Below, piece by piece: positions 44,961 through 56,122 of a stretch of 60,879 bases of DNA (the stretch's first letter is position 1; every line of letters starts with the position of its first letter). A program made the position numbers and the translations under genes. The notes below the pieces were generated by a model. That model was not told where the DNA came from and did not search any database. It saw nothing but the letters and a program-made list of their open reading frames with translations. This DNA comes from Gracilariopsis chorda (taxonomy: Eukaryota > Rhodophyta > Florideophyceae > Gracilariales > Gracilariaceae), in assembly GCA_003194525.1 (NCBI GenBank), contig NBIV01000377.1:1-60879 (forward strand), read 5' to 3'.

Positions 44961-46469
44961 TTAGGTGAGTATCCTTTGCCACTGGAATCATACCAGTACG
45001 AAGTCGTGCACAGAGCTAACGTTATGCTCCCTCACGGTTACAGTCTGCGCTGTTATGGGAACTGTTGCGTTCTCATGATGAATAAAGTCTGATCTTCTCC
45101 AGATGAAGGGGGTGTTGGATGACGATCATCTTATACAGAACTTGTGGTGGTATAAAGAATTATATGAACACGCTAAAGGCTAGCTACTCTCCGTTAACAT
45201 GACAGCAACAGGCTGAGCACGGTGATCAGGCGTGACTAGGCTTGTAGGCTGTTTTCTGTGTTACAGTTACACCATTAGATTTTAAATAAATGAAAAGGCA
45301 GAAGAAAGGTTGGGTTACGAGAGGCGTCTGTAGTTGGCACTGTCCAAGACTTATTACCATGAAAATAGTCCAAAATCACATGGCCTATCCATGAGTGCTT
45401 CCATAATCAGAGCCTGTCGGTTGAACGGTAGCTATGTGCACTGGAAAAGTAGTAATGGTACATGAATATCGATTAAGTAGGGTGCAGTGGTTGATAAACC
45501 CTACAACAAAATTTGTAAATTTTTGAGAGTTAGCGGAGTCCATTGTACCGTTTTCTAATACCCAAACTGCAGCGATTTTGCAATTAGTTTATTTCTTAAT
45601 TTGGAATGCATTTGAAGTGTACACTCCGTGCGCGCGATCCAAGTGCGCTCACTTGTTGTTCCAGGTGTCTTCCAATGTGGCACTTCTGAATGCATTAAAA
45701 ACGCAATTTTAACAATTGCAATCTATAGGTGCTCCGTTTATTGTGAATTGAACACACTACCCCTTGCACTAACATACCGGCTAACTTACACTTCTTCTGA
45801 AGTCCATCTGCAACCAGAATATCAAAATCAATGCAGTACATCAGCAATAGAAGATGCGGGGAGTTTTTCCGCTTACACGCCAGTCGCATGGCTAATATCT
45901 TCCGTTCACATGAAGTCCCCTTTCATTTCACTTCAATATGCAGCCCGTCAATTCCCATTCGTTCTCCTCTTACCCTCCTCTCACTTCCTCGTCGCTCTCC
46001 ATCTGTATGCATATCACACTCTATCTGGCACGACCTTCAACTCCGTTTGCTCACCCCCACTCGGCGGCCAGCTTACGCTCGCTTGCAGGTCGCTTTCTCT
46101 TCCCATTTGCAACAATCAAGTTCTTATATTTCATCCTTCGAGTTCTTTTTTGCCCCCTGTACCTTTTCGTGCTTCTCACCAGCTTCTTTGTACTCACAAA
46201 TTGCTGTCTGTTTTGTTCGAAATCCACCTGCATCTTCGTCTCTCATGAATCTCCGCACGTCCGGCGAATCTTCCTCCGCTCGCGCTTCTGCCAGACTCTG
46301 GTAACTTCCACCTCACGCGCTTATTTTAAGCGATTATTCGCATATAGTCGCAGTTCATTGTTCTCTGTGATCGTTCCTCGCGTCCCTCCCCACTCACTGT
46401 TCACTTCAGCCTCCGCATATTTCGACATCACATTCTTTCCTACGTGTTCTTCTCTGTGCATATGCCGAG
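44961..46469. other. Unassigned interval with a pyrimidine-rich stretch
   Basis: No gene is supported. 45930-46460 is C/T-rich on the plus strand and open in two frames (206 and 179 codons), but the composition (Ser, Phe, Leu, Pro) is what such a tract gives by chance. It may be a leader like those at 23240 and 59580, since an ATG follows at 46470. Confidence 0.4.
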
Positions 46470-46586
46470 ATGGCTAGTAAAAACATAAATGACACCTTTG
46501 CTCTCGTATACAGAAGAAGCATGCATACAAAGAGTAGCACCAGCAAGGCGTGGACCGATTCTCGCTATCTTTCTAAGAACATCTAA
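46470..46586 (+). CDS. Short ORF of 38 residues after a C/T-rich leader
   Basis: ATG GCT AGT AAA... to TAA, encoding MASKNINDTFALVYRRSMHT and 18 more residues. It is placed where the pyrimidine-rich leader ends, as at two other ATGs in the window, so it may be the surviving 5' end of a gene. No homology recognised, and it could be chance. Confidence 0.2.
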   Translation: MASKNINDTFALVYRRSMHTKSSTSKAWTDSRYLSKNI

Positions 46587-46830
46587 TTGTCGAAGTGAAT
46601 GTTCTCAGATTTTGTCAGTGAACATAAGATCCGTGTGAATATTGTCATCCGTTCATATCCAAGTCAACGTCCATTCGTTTGCCCGTCAACCTGCCTTATT
46701 CGTTTGGTTGCAAAAAATTCTAGTCAACTTATAAGTCGAATTTTGGCTCGTTGCCGGTGAGATGTCTCGAATTCAACTGCAATCTCGACCCTTAAAAAGG
46801 AACAGGTTGTATTAGGCGTAATTACTGATC

Positions 46831-49800
46831 TTACGTTTCAACTTTTCCACCACGAAGAACTCTATTGTTCTCAGCTCCAGACTGAAGATCATCATCAAGC
46901 AAGTTATCTTGAAGCCTTCTCTTGTGCATGAAGTAACATTGATGACGACCACAATGCAGTAGCAAACGGGAGACAACAAGATGATCTACAACGCTGATAA
47001 GCCTGGAAATGATGGATACTTCCTGTATTGTTTTTTTTTTCACAAATAAATCAGTTGAATGGTTTCTTTTGTATAGCTGCCCTTGTCTATATACATCCAT
47101 GCCAGACACCCAATTAAAGAGATCTAATTCATACCTTCGTTTCCAATGGCTCCATCGATTTGACCAATCCGCATCTATTACAATTTCGATGAGCATTAGA
47201 ACCCGTCCGTTGTAAACCTCAACGCACGTTCCATTTGTCATTTCGCAGGCGATACGCCAGTTCCCCCGTCGTCGAGAGGGTTATTTGTTTAGCGTTCCGG
47301 GAACCAGTTTGGTAGAAACAGACTGAGCAGTTTCCATCGTTTGGGAAGATAGACGAGGTCGAAAGAGGACTACGGACACCAGTTCCACAACTTGCAAAGC
47401 TTCTTGTGGCGTTATGCTATCATATTTTTTTACAAGATAGCTTGTCAATGTTAAGGAAAGCAGATCATCAAGTTCTTGACCGTTAAAAACGACATAATTG
47501 CACTGTTGACCTTCTAACTGATAACGTCTGGTGGTAGAACTGGTGCTGTCCCTGCACTCCACATCTTGAAAGAGATATTTATAGGCCTCGAAAAACTTAG
47601 CGTTATTGAAAAGCGATGAAGATGCAAGGTTTGGAGCGTTCATCTGACTCAGAAATCATCCAATATACCACTCCATCCAGTACTGCGACTAGAGAATCGG
47701 TGGCCCACACTGTACAATGCATTTGGGGAGGTGAAGGATCAAGCGATTTCGTACTTGCACATGTGTATCCAACTTCAATCACCGTCAAAGTAGTACTGCT
47801 CATAGTTCTGATAGAACTGAATACAAAGTACATGGAGTTTTCCAAGGTTAGTATGCCTCAAGGGAGTACGCCAGCAAATTTCAACAATCTCGACAAAGTG
47901 TCTGCAGCCGGAGAGAATTTGCTCAGAAAGATGGCCATCCAAAACCAGTAGACTGTACGAAAGAATGAAATATTTTACCTTGATGAACTTCTACTCTGCA
48001 GATCGACTGAAAAGTGTCGTCCTGCATCCTAGTTGAATGGGGATACACCTTTTAAACTGCTTTAACTCGAAATAAATTTGATTCAGTGTGGCTTTTGCGA
48101 TCGAGTACACCTCGTCACGGCTATTGATCCATCCGCGGAAAATATCGTTTCCAATATTGTAGAACAGATGCATTATGTCAACTGAAAAAGAATTATAGGG
48201 CACAATGCTTGAAAGATTGAAGAGTACACTTCCTTCGTTAATTCCAGCATTTGCTTGAAGCAGAAATTTTCTCTGACCCCTAGTATTTGAAAGCTCTTGA
48301 ATCCGTCTTCGATTCTGTTGCTCTGTGCGCAGTGGCAGTCTTGAAGGGTTGAAAATTCTTTGCCAATCATCAGACGTCTCCACAAAACTAGGGGAGGAGT
48401 AGTGTCTCCAAGGAACAGACGAGACTCTAGACACACTGCAGTACCGACATGGTCTTTCCCATTATGCCCTTTAATCCCAGCGATTTTCTCCACTGCAGGA
48501 AGATCTCCAGTAAACAATATGATATGTACTTTAACGCGCTGCTTCGTTCTTTCAAAGAAAATGAGTTCCGTTCTCAACCCGTTGTTCTCTAATTTCTTTA
48601 CCTACTCGAGTAGTGGGCTAAGAAAAGATTGGAGATCTTCAGGTTCCGTTCGCCCAGGTATGAATGTGAAAGACACAACATCCCAGATGAGAAATCTCTC
48701 AGACGGAGGCAAGTTGCAGAATACTGCAGCAATAGGCCAGACCGTGTAAGTTTGCTTCTGGAAGGCCTGAAACTTTCTGTTGAGACAGATAAAAAGATTT
48801 CATCTCTCATAGTCCGTTGACTGCCATACCGTTGTGCACTTCTCCGGAATGCTTCAGTGTGGAGAAAGTCGCCTATGAGCTCAGAGGGTAGGTCATGCCC
48901 GGATGAAAATAAGAGTACATCTTCCTGCAAAGAATTTTGGTCCTTAGAACTGACTCTAACCGACCAGACAATTTAAACCATGGAAGTGTTGGGCCAGAGT
49001 AGCTATTGGTTTCTGGTCTTGGTTCCCGACACAAAGAACATGCAATGATTTCATTCTTATAGAAGAGCGTATGACCAGGACACATTTGTACCTGGAGGAC
49101 GATGCTTTTGACGCCAGTCTGACGGCGCATACTCGAAACAACTGTTTTCCAAAACTTGTACGGAGAGTTGATGTTTCGAAGAGTTTCGTCCATGATGACT
49201 TGCGTAACATGGTGTTGGAAACAAAGATCTAAACAAACCCTGTTTTCGCATATCCATGACAAAGAAGGCGTTTGCTCATCACGAAAAATTTCCGCTGCAT
49301 CATGCAAGAGGTCATCCCCAGCAAAGGGATGCACAAAAGATCGTTCATGTTCCGATATCACTGTTTTTTTATCGATGGGTTCGATAATATCAAGGCCAAG
49401 AGTTTTCAATTTGGGGAGAGCAGCAGAAATGCGCATGGCTTGAGTTCGAAAATCTGCCCAAAAGTATTCTGCTTCGGTGCTCTTAAATAACGCAGAATCT
49501 CCAGGAAAGACAACGTTAGAGTAGATGTTTTCATTTTCATTCGAAAAATGAGTCTCATGTACCTGACCATATGCGTTTCTCTCGACATAAACCTCGTCGT
49601 AGGCTTTATTAGTGTGATGCAACTTGGAAGCATCGAATCGCACATGTATGAGCGATTCTGCAGCAGAAATATTCCGCACAGCATCCGAATCTACAAAAAC
49701 GGGATCATTCTGGACGGAGGTCATCACTGAATTACTGCGGCTTTGATGGTACCCTCGTCCATGGTCAGAGTCCTCAACATCGTGGAGCACATTTGGGCCA

Positions 49801-50000
49801 TTAGTCTTATTTCCTTGCTGCGCAGTGTCTCGATTTTCATGATCAACATGAGGCAGATGTGAGATCTCAAATGAGGTCAGTTCCCTAAGCATACTGGTTT
49901 CGTAGACATCTTGATGGTCACCGGGGTCATTTTCATTTTTAATACTGTAATTGGCGTGGATCTTCATCGCTACCGTTTGGGATAAATCTCTACGGTTTGG
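46831..50000 (-). pseudogene. CACTA/EnSpm-like (Tnp2, Transposase_21) transposase, broken
   Basis: Minus-strand segments follow one another with frame changes: about 50000-48873 (over 370 residues, with CPGHTLFYKNEIIACSLCRE and then PWFKLSGRLESVLRTKI), 48930-48598 (MRDEIFLSVSTESFRPSRS), 48577-48173 (VKVHIILFTGDLPAVEKIAG, KGHNGK), 48434-47991 (PCRYCSVSRVSS when read from the shifted frame, and SFSVDIMHLFYNIGNDIFRG), 47643-47281 and 47241-46831. The run of a C..C near a proline-rich LPW, LS..., G-D-L-P-A...GH...CRYC, and D-x-MH is the layout of Tnp2/Transposase_21 transposases, whose RNase H-like core cuts at CACTA-type ends. Plavaka-type elements are close relatives and not excluded. At least four frameshifts make it inactive. 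No CACTA termini were identified. Confidence 0.68.
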
Positions 50001-50046
50001 AAAGAAACTTAGTACTTCCAATTCTGTACCGTCTGCAAAGTGCGTG

Positions 50047-50240
50047 GGAACCTCAGAGATCCATCTTTCTTCTTGGCGAACACCACCGAGGAGGCCCATT
50101 CGGAGGTGGATGGCTCAATTACGCCCTTGTAGAACATGCATTAGACCTTCTCACGCCCATAATCGCGTGCAAGGGGTTCCGGCTCTCCTTCGGAGTTGAA
50201 GTACCAGTTTTGTCTCAGGTTTTAACTGGGTCGGTGCTAA
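50047..50240 (-). pseudogene. Ty3-type reverse transcriptase fragment
   Basis: On the minus strand the sequence reads FYKGVIEPSTSEWASSVVFA and then KKKDGSLR, the conserved start of Ty3-type RT. The frame is then lost, and the following 100 bp pass into the N-terminal part of the CACTA-like ORF. It is much shorter than the RT at 1450-1980 and differs from it (VVFAKKKDGS instead of VVIALKKDGS). It is a scrap of a separate element, probably broken by the CACTA-like insertion. Confidence 0.75.
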
Positions 50241-51079
50241 GTCAAGTTCACTTGGCCCAAACGGTCGGACCAAATATCATGAAATGCGGATAACATCTCT
50301 ATTATCTTTTGGCCATACTTTACGAATTCTTTGCCAGTTTGGTGCTTCTCCTGCCATGGGGTGAGGGCATAGTTTGGGTGCAATCATTCACTTCAGGCTT
50401 GGCTTTTTTTGCAAGGCAGCCCTCACCTTACTAAAAGGCAACAATCCATGATGGCGAATGGTGTCATGAAAATATTGCCAACCATCCCCTTCAAGGTTGT
50501 CGTTGCCAAACGTAAGGAGTAGATAGGGAGTGATATGCGTACAAAATGAGGATGTATTATCATCTGAAGGGTACTATTGGGACGAGCTTCCGTATAAAGA
50601 GGTAGGTTCTGAAGGTTTAATAGAGATACCATTCAAGAAGGCGTGAAGGGTGTGCAGGACGTTTACTTACGGTACATGTAGTTCATCAAGAATAAAGAAT
50701 CAATTCCCACTTCAGTCATTGTTTGAATCAGGAACAGAGGACACTGAGACTTGAAATAGTTGCCAATTTTGATAAGTCTAGAATTGTAGAAAATACTGCA
50801 TCAAAAGTTACAATCGTTCTCTACATTAGATACCTTAGAGGTGCTTTAAATAATGCGCTGGAAATTGCATTCGTTTAGCAAGTTCTGCATCATGAGAGAT
50901 GGTGACAAAATGCACCCATCGGTGCAATTTTTAGCGACATTGCACATTGTGAAAGACGAGAAAAACGTGCAGTAAAAGGTGGAACGTTGCGCAGTGGGAA
51001 AAATAAGAACAAAAGACATTGTGCAGTGCAGTCATTGGCCATGTAGCACAATGCCAAAGACAAGGACAAAGTACACCGA
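50241..51079. other. Unassigned interval
   Basis: No gene or RNA recognised. The last 150 bp contain several GTGCAGTG-type short repeats (GTGCAGTGCAGTC, AACAGTGCAATTG) leading into the dispersed repeat at 51080. Confidence 0.4.
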
Positions 51080-51230
51080 ACAGTGCAATTGCGTCTACAT
51101 TTTGGATCATTCAGGACGGGGAAAAAATGTACCGCACGGTGCAGTTTTTCTATTTAGGTCTTCCCTCAGGGCCATTCTACACAGGCGTCCCAGCCGTACT
51201 GGCGTACTGGCGTCCTCGGATTTTTTTGAA
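51080..51230 (+). repeat. Dispersed repeat, copy A (inverted relative to 59045-59225)
   Basis: Contains CGGTGCAGTTTTTCTA and, further on, AGGGCCATTCTACACAGGCG and CCAGCCGTACTGGCGTACTG. The reverse complement of 59045-59225 has the same blocks in the same order with a longer middle. It lies about 340 bp upstream of the Harbinger ATG. Confidence 0.65.
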
Positions 51231-51570
51231 GAATTTTTTGATACATTCAACGAAAAGGCAGAGTTTAGATTCAGGACGACCAGATCTACTTCTCGTCAAT
51301 AAATCCCATCTATTCATCAAACAAGAGCAATTCAATATACACGAGCAAAAGCCTGCTGTTAGGCTCACGCAACTTCAAACCATTCAGACTGTCAGTGTTG
51401 ATCCTCATATCTGCTACGCCTGGGATCCTACAAATTCAAAGTACTATACCGATCCAATCGTAGAAACTCCAACGCTCTGATGGCAGGACTATGAAATTCT
51501 CTACATCACTTTGTATTACCACTCGCTACATTTACGACAACTTTCCATCGTTTCGCGTCATCGACAAAAT

Positions 51571-52800
51571 ATGACTAACCTTCCAAACGACAATCCGATA
51601 TCCAACTCAAATCAATTGCTCCCCTCTACCACACTGATTCCATGCCTATGGCTTCGCTTAAGACGAAAACGATCGTTTCAACGAATAACCCTCTTTCCAG
51701 CGATTCGGAAGCTTTCTGATCGATATGGGGATCTCTTTCATCACTCGCTTTCTCAGCGATGCTTCTCAAGTCTGTACAGAATGAGCAGGGAAACTTTTAG
51801 AAACCCTATGGACAAGCTAGGACTATATCTTCAACGAGATAATTCAATGGCTACGAGGCTCGGTAACACCGTGATTTCTACGCAGCATCGCCTCGAGATC
51901 ACTCTCTCTTTTGTAGCGGGGGGCAGATATCAGGATATATTCAAGAGCTACAAATGTGGACCTTCCACAGTTTATAAGACTTTCCATGGGACGTGTGAGG
52001 CGCTGAATAAGGTTCTACAGTTCGAAGGGCTGCCTGCCACTGATGATGCCTATCGTAATATTGCAGACGGATTTAAAACCTTTCGAAGAACCCCCAGTCC
52101 ATTGACGGGATGTATCGGAGCATTGGATGGTATACTTATTAGAATTGCCTGCCCTGACAAGATGCACAACCCCGCCACCTTTTACTGTCGAAAAGGATAT
52201 TATTCATTGCCAGTTCAAGCACTCACATCATACGACTATCGGTTCTTGTTCGTTTCTATCAAGTGTGCTGGTTCTACGCACGATTCTTTGTGCTTTAATG
52301 TAGCAGAGCTTGGACGAAATCTTGTAGAGAAAAGCCTTCCGATAGGAATTTGTATTGTAGGTGATGGGGCATATACATGTTCAGAATTCTTGATTACCCC
52401 TGTACCGTTGTCAAAAGCCACTGATCGGGAGAAGGTCTTCAATTATTATCTATCTTCGTTGCGAATTGTGATGGAACAGGCGTTTGGAATTCTGGTATCA
52501 AAGTTCACAATGTTGAAGAAGGGACTCAAATTTGATCTTGCACGTAATAACAGGGTGGTGACCGTTTGTATGAAGCTCCATAACTTTATTATTGAGCACG
52601 AGGGATGTCAAGTAGTCCCAACGTACAGTAGCGAGGACAGTGAAAAGGTGAAAGAGCATTGCGAAGATTGTTATAACCTCTGTGGGGAGGCAAACAACGT
52701 GACTGATGAGGTTTCTGTAAAGCGATCCAAGATGATTCGGGTCGTAGAGCAGCTGAAAATGAAGCGCCCAAATGCCCATCCTGCATCTAGGGCCTCTTAA
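51571..52800 (+). CDS. PIF/Harbinger-type DDE transposase, intact, 409 residues
   Basis: One open frame from ATG 51571 (MTNLPNDNPISNSNQLLPST) to TAA. An N-terminal helical region (residues about 40-160) includes HRLEITLSFVAGGRYQDIFK, the usual helix-turn-helix-like part. The catalytic triad is visible: Asp186 in IGALDGI, Asp265 in VGDGAY and Glu302 in RIVMEQAFG, with 36 residues between the second Asp and the Glu. The C-terminus has ARNNRVVTVCMKLHNFIIEH, the L-H-N helix typical of the DDE_4 family. Length is normal for the family. The open frame extends 20 codons upstream from a TTG, but the first ATG is used here. The enzyme would cut at element ends and reinsert, with 3-bp duplications known for this family. 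The Myb-like partner usual for Harbinger elements was not found nearby. It is the only transposase in the window without damage. Confidence 0.9.
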   Translation: MTNLPNDNPISNSNQLLPSTTLIPCLWLRLRRKRSFQRITLFPAIRKLSDRYGDLFHHSLSQRCFSSLYRMSRETFRNPMDKLGLYLQRDNSMATRLGNTVISTQHRLEITLSFVAGGRYQDIFKSYKCGPSTVYKTFHGTCEALNKVLQFEGLPATDDAYRNIADGFKTFRRTPSPLTGCIGALDGILIRIACPDKMHNPATFYCRKGYYSLPVQALTSYDYRFLFVSIKCAGSTHDSLCFNVAELGRNLVEKSLPIGICIVGDGAYTCSEFLITPVPLSKATDREKVFNYYLSSLRIVMEQAFGILVSKFTMLKKGLKFDLARNNRVVTVCMKLHNFIIEHEGCQVVPTYSSEDSEKVKEHCEDCYNLCGEANNVTDEVSVKRSKMIRVVEQLKMKRPNAHPASRAS

Positions 52801-53518
52801 GTATCATCCTCTCTGTTTTTTAACAAATCCAAGCAACATGCAGGGTTTGAAGCTTCGCTCTCAACGGCAGCCCGCACAGTTCTCGTTGCCGCCTTTCTCG
52901 TTTCGCCAAATCTGCCACAACATAATCTACGGTTCTTTTCTTCTGAAAGAGCTGGGTGAGGCAGGTCCTCGAAAGCAAGGAGAGTGGAACAGCAAGATCG
53001 ATCGTTTCTCCTGGAGCGATTACTGGCACTCTTTGCATTTGTAGCATCGGATTCCCTTATTCGGGAGCGAGTGATCGACGCAAACGAAAGCGTGTGAGGG
53101 AGGCAGCAGCCGCTTGAATGCGTATGCTGGAGCAGCGCGCCGTCAACGTGCCACAGCATCCACACATGGCGTCCGTTCTCATCTGCACCGCTATTGAATG
53201 CCATACCATCAGCCCTTGCTGGCCCATTGGTCAGAGCAGTAAGGTTGCTAAGACGCTTCCCCATGAAAAGTCTACTGTTTTGAGAAAAAATCTTCTGAAT
53301 CGCGGGCCTGATACCACTTTCCAGTTTGAAACCCTAATGCCCTTCATTTGGAGGATTTCGGATATTAAGGGTTGTAGGGTTGAACATAGTGGTCGGATTA
53401 GAGCCCCGGAACGCAAGAGGATTAAAATTAGAAGCCTCCATGTTCAGAAACCCTTGCTGTGTTTGGGATATTGACAGCTGTAGAATACTCTGCCTTTGAA
53501 GGGATTCTGAAGACGGGA
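52801..53518. other. Interval with a segment repeated near 55.2 kb
   Basis: No gene is firmly supported. 53098-53166 (GAGGGAGGCAGCAGCCGCTTG onward to CCACAGCATCCACAC) resembles 55166-55262 (GCGGGAGGCAGCC... to CCCCACAGCATCTGCAGGGC) in the same orientation. Translated on the minus strand both give VDGA-LQ-T-SGC-LP. It may be a decayed duplicate of the exon-like region between the two bromodomains. Confidence 0.35.
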
Positions 53519-55068
53519 TTATCCTAAGAGATTGCCAACCGCCAATTCAACCCCCGTTGTGCTTTGGAATGTTGAAGAGTTGATGGAACTGCTTTCATGT
53601 GCTGCTTCTTTCATCTGCCTCACGACAGCACCTGCATTCGTACCAACGAAATTCGGGGGACCAAGGCGTTGAAACTGCTGAGCGAAATTGAAACGATCTT
53701 GATTACCAGCCCTCGCTCTTAGGACGTGAAGCACAGATCCACCTATGTTTGCTCGTTGGGGGTTTGCTTGGCTTATGTGTGACAGGATTGGCACACTCGG
53801 AAACGAACGCGAAAATCTTTGTAACAAGCTAGCATTACGCACCGCGCACATACTTTGATATGACAGTACCCCAGAGAGCATCGGCGTTTTTGGACCCCGA
53901 CCAGATCCATTTGATGATGTAGAACGACGATAATCAGACTGTGGCGTCTTTTTCTGGATAGCAGGCTTGGAGATTACGTTGGGAGATAAGCCTGGCATAA
54001 TGGACTGCATCTGGTTCGGGGTAACGCCAGTTTGGGTGCGACCGTTCTCAGTAGCGATAGGCTGCTTTATATTATAACTGAAGCTCGACTGCGTTACAAA
54101 ATCCTTCTGTCGCATCTGTCTTGTCTTCTCCCAAAAGAGTCCACACAGTACGCAAAGGTCTCTCCGAGCCATAAACATGTTAGTCCGCAATCTTGGGATG
54201 CTGGCCGTACCACAGTTGGTGCATGTGATTTTTGCGTCGATCGACAGGCCAGCAGCCGTAAACAATACCGAAGGTATTCCAAAAGCACTTCACGGGACGG
54301 CAAGCGATGCTTGCCTTGAGCATTGAGCTGTCACCTCTTGTGCAGACCAGTGTTTCCCGCGTATTGCATGCGCAACGCTTCGGCAATCGCATTCTCCTCA
54401 AGACTTCTGCCCGAATTGCAATCACTGATGAAATCAGCCTATGCAGTAGGGTCAGAAATCTCACGAATTCTTGAGGTTAGAGCGCTGTTAGCAGGCCAAT
54501 ACGGACAAGCGGAGCCATGCAGACGGGCGCTAAGCATGGCTGCGTTGGCGGCCTTAGTGTCGCCATGCTTGCTATACTTCTCCTTCCCTCGGTGGAGCAC
54601 CTCCTTGTTCTTCTCAAATGGCTGACGAGTGTTGACAATGAGCTTGTCCGTGAGTCAACGACTTCTTACTGAAGATATTAGTAGGCTCCTTGCCGTTGAA
54701 GAGCAGACAGTTGGACCATATGAGATCGAAATCCATTCGGAACTCGCCAAAGCTCTTTTACTCGCTGCCCATGAGCTTGGAGCAAACGGTGGAGGGGTCC
54801 ATGGGGCGTCTGATGATGTCATGATAGCCAGCAACGCCCTTGATGGGCTCGAGGAAGATGTCTTAGTGGTCCTTCTTCCTGAGCCTGTCAAGCACGTCGC
54901 CGCATCGCTGATTGGAGAACTCTGCGAGGGGGTCAGGCGCTCGCGGCCATCACGGGGTGGGTTGGGCGGACGGCCACGCCCGCAGGCGGAGAAGAGCTTC
55001 TCATGGTGGGGCATGTTGGAGTTGAGGTACGAGTCGGTGGCAGGGCGGCGACGCTTGGCAGTTCTCAT
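53519..55068 (-). pseudogene. Bromodomain-GATA zinc finger protein gene, broken
   Basis: On the minus strand an ATG at 55068 starts MRTAKRRRPATDSYLNSNMP, with GRGRPPNPPR, a basic AT-hook-like motif. After a frame change the bromodomain follows at about 54920-54655: VLDRLRKKDH-stop-DIFLEP, AGYHDIIRRPMDPSTVCSKL, and DFDLIWSNCLLFNGKEPTN. After another frame change a helical linker continues (EKNKEVLHRGKEKYSKHGDT, about 54610-54330) with one stop. Then 54265-53519 is open for 248 residues and begins with a GATA-type finger, C-x2-C-x19-C-x2-C (CTNCGTASIPRLRTN to LCVLCGLFWEK), followed by a Ser/Gln/Asn-rich tail to TGA-free stop at 53519. Bromodomains read acetyl-lysine on histones and GATA fingers bind DNA, so the parent was probably a chromatin or transcription regulator. 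Three stops and at least two frameshifts inactivate it. GC is clearly higher in 54640-55740 than around it. Confidence 0.7.
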
Positions 55069-55470
55069 GGGCGCCAGAGGGCGAAGGAAAGGAGGGGTGG
55101 GGGGTGCAGGCACGTGCGAGCGAGAGCAATGATGGAGTGATGAGGAGAGAGGCGGATCGAGTGGCTGCGAGGGGCACGCGGGAGGCAGCCGGCAGCCACT
55201 TGCACGCGTGCGCTGAAGTGGTGCACCGTCAACCAACGCCCCACAGCATCTGCAGGGCACGCGCACAGCGCTCGTGCGCAACCGCCGCTGCTGCATGAGC
55301 AGAAACATGGCACGCAAATGGAGTGTCCTGACCGCCGTGCGTAGATGGCGTGGCAGTTGGGCTTGCTCGTCCAAACGGCGGAGACTGCGCTTTGAAGAAG
55401 CACCAAACGCGCACTGCGCGTAGTCTTCGTACCCCTGGCACCTTCTCGTCCGCTCCGCGCGCCGACACGC

Positions 55471-55790
55471 GTGCTGTGCGACCTGAAGGAGCTGCTCAAG
55501 AAGCGCCGCAACAACCTGTTGGGTAAGGTCTCCGACCGCGACGGTTATTGGATCTTTCTGCAGCCTGTCGACGTCGTTGCCATAAACGGCTACGCAGAGC
55601 TTTTTGCGCGCCCCATGGAACTGTCCACCTGCCATTACAACCTCGCCATGGGCGTGCACCGCACGCTCATGAAGCTTTGTGCCGACCTGGACCTCACCTG
55701 GTCTAAATGCTGCACCTTCAACGCCGATGACTGCATCTAATTCAAGGAGACCATGTGTAGCCGTTTGTAATCCGACCAGCCTTTGCCGAC
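55471..55790 (+). pseudogene. Second bromodomain fragment, divergent orientation
   Basis: The plus strand encodes DLKELLKKRRNNLLGKVSDR, DGYWIFLQPVDVVAINGYAE, LFARPMELSTCHYNL and DLDLTWSKCCTFNADDCI, then TAA where a Tyr is expected, then FKETMCSRL. The PVD...GY.E...PM-LST...L.W...C..FN.D..Y-FKE pattern is a complete bromodomain core. Only the domain is preserved. Upstream frames are broken. It points away from the bromodomain-GATA gene, whose bromodomain starts 0.55 kb away on the other strand, so the two may be halves of an inverted duplication or two different genes. Confidence 0.72.
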
Positions 55791-56122
55791 CGAATGCTCT
55801 CGCTGTCCGAGCGTCGTATCCACGGCAAGCTGACTCATGTCGAGAACAGCTGAAGTGCTTTTTTCGTGGCTGCTCTTCTTTCCGCTGGTACAGCTCGCCG
55901 TCCGCTGCTTCTGTTCAAGTGGACTGTTTCATGCAGTTGCCGTCGTCTGTATCGCCATCTCCACATGTGCATTGTCCTCAACGCAACTCAGCGATCCGCA
56001 CCTCCAATCGCTTCACACGCTCTTCTCTTCCACTGCCGAAGCATCCCAAACTCTCCTTCTAAGTGGGACTCCAAAAGCTCCCGCCATCCGAGTCACAGGA
56101 GCCGACGCACGAATGTACTCCA

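Noticed and set aside
45628..46477. Overlapping 206-, 157- and 179-residue ORFs
   Set aside because: Pyrimidine-rich sequence gives long Ser/Phe/Leu/Pro frames by chance. No motif, and frames overlap one another.
54629..55132. 167-residue plus-strand ORF
   Set aside because: It is the antisense of the bromodomain, whose conserved motifs are on the minus strand.
54655..55659. 334-residue minus-strand ORF
   Set aside because: Only its middle belongs to the bromodomain-GATA gene. The bromodomain itself is read in a different frame, and the first half lies opposite the other bromodomain. It is GC-rich chance opening.
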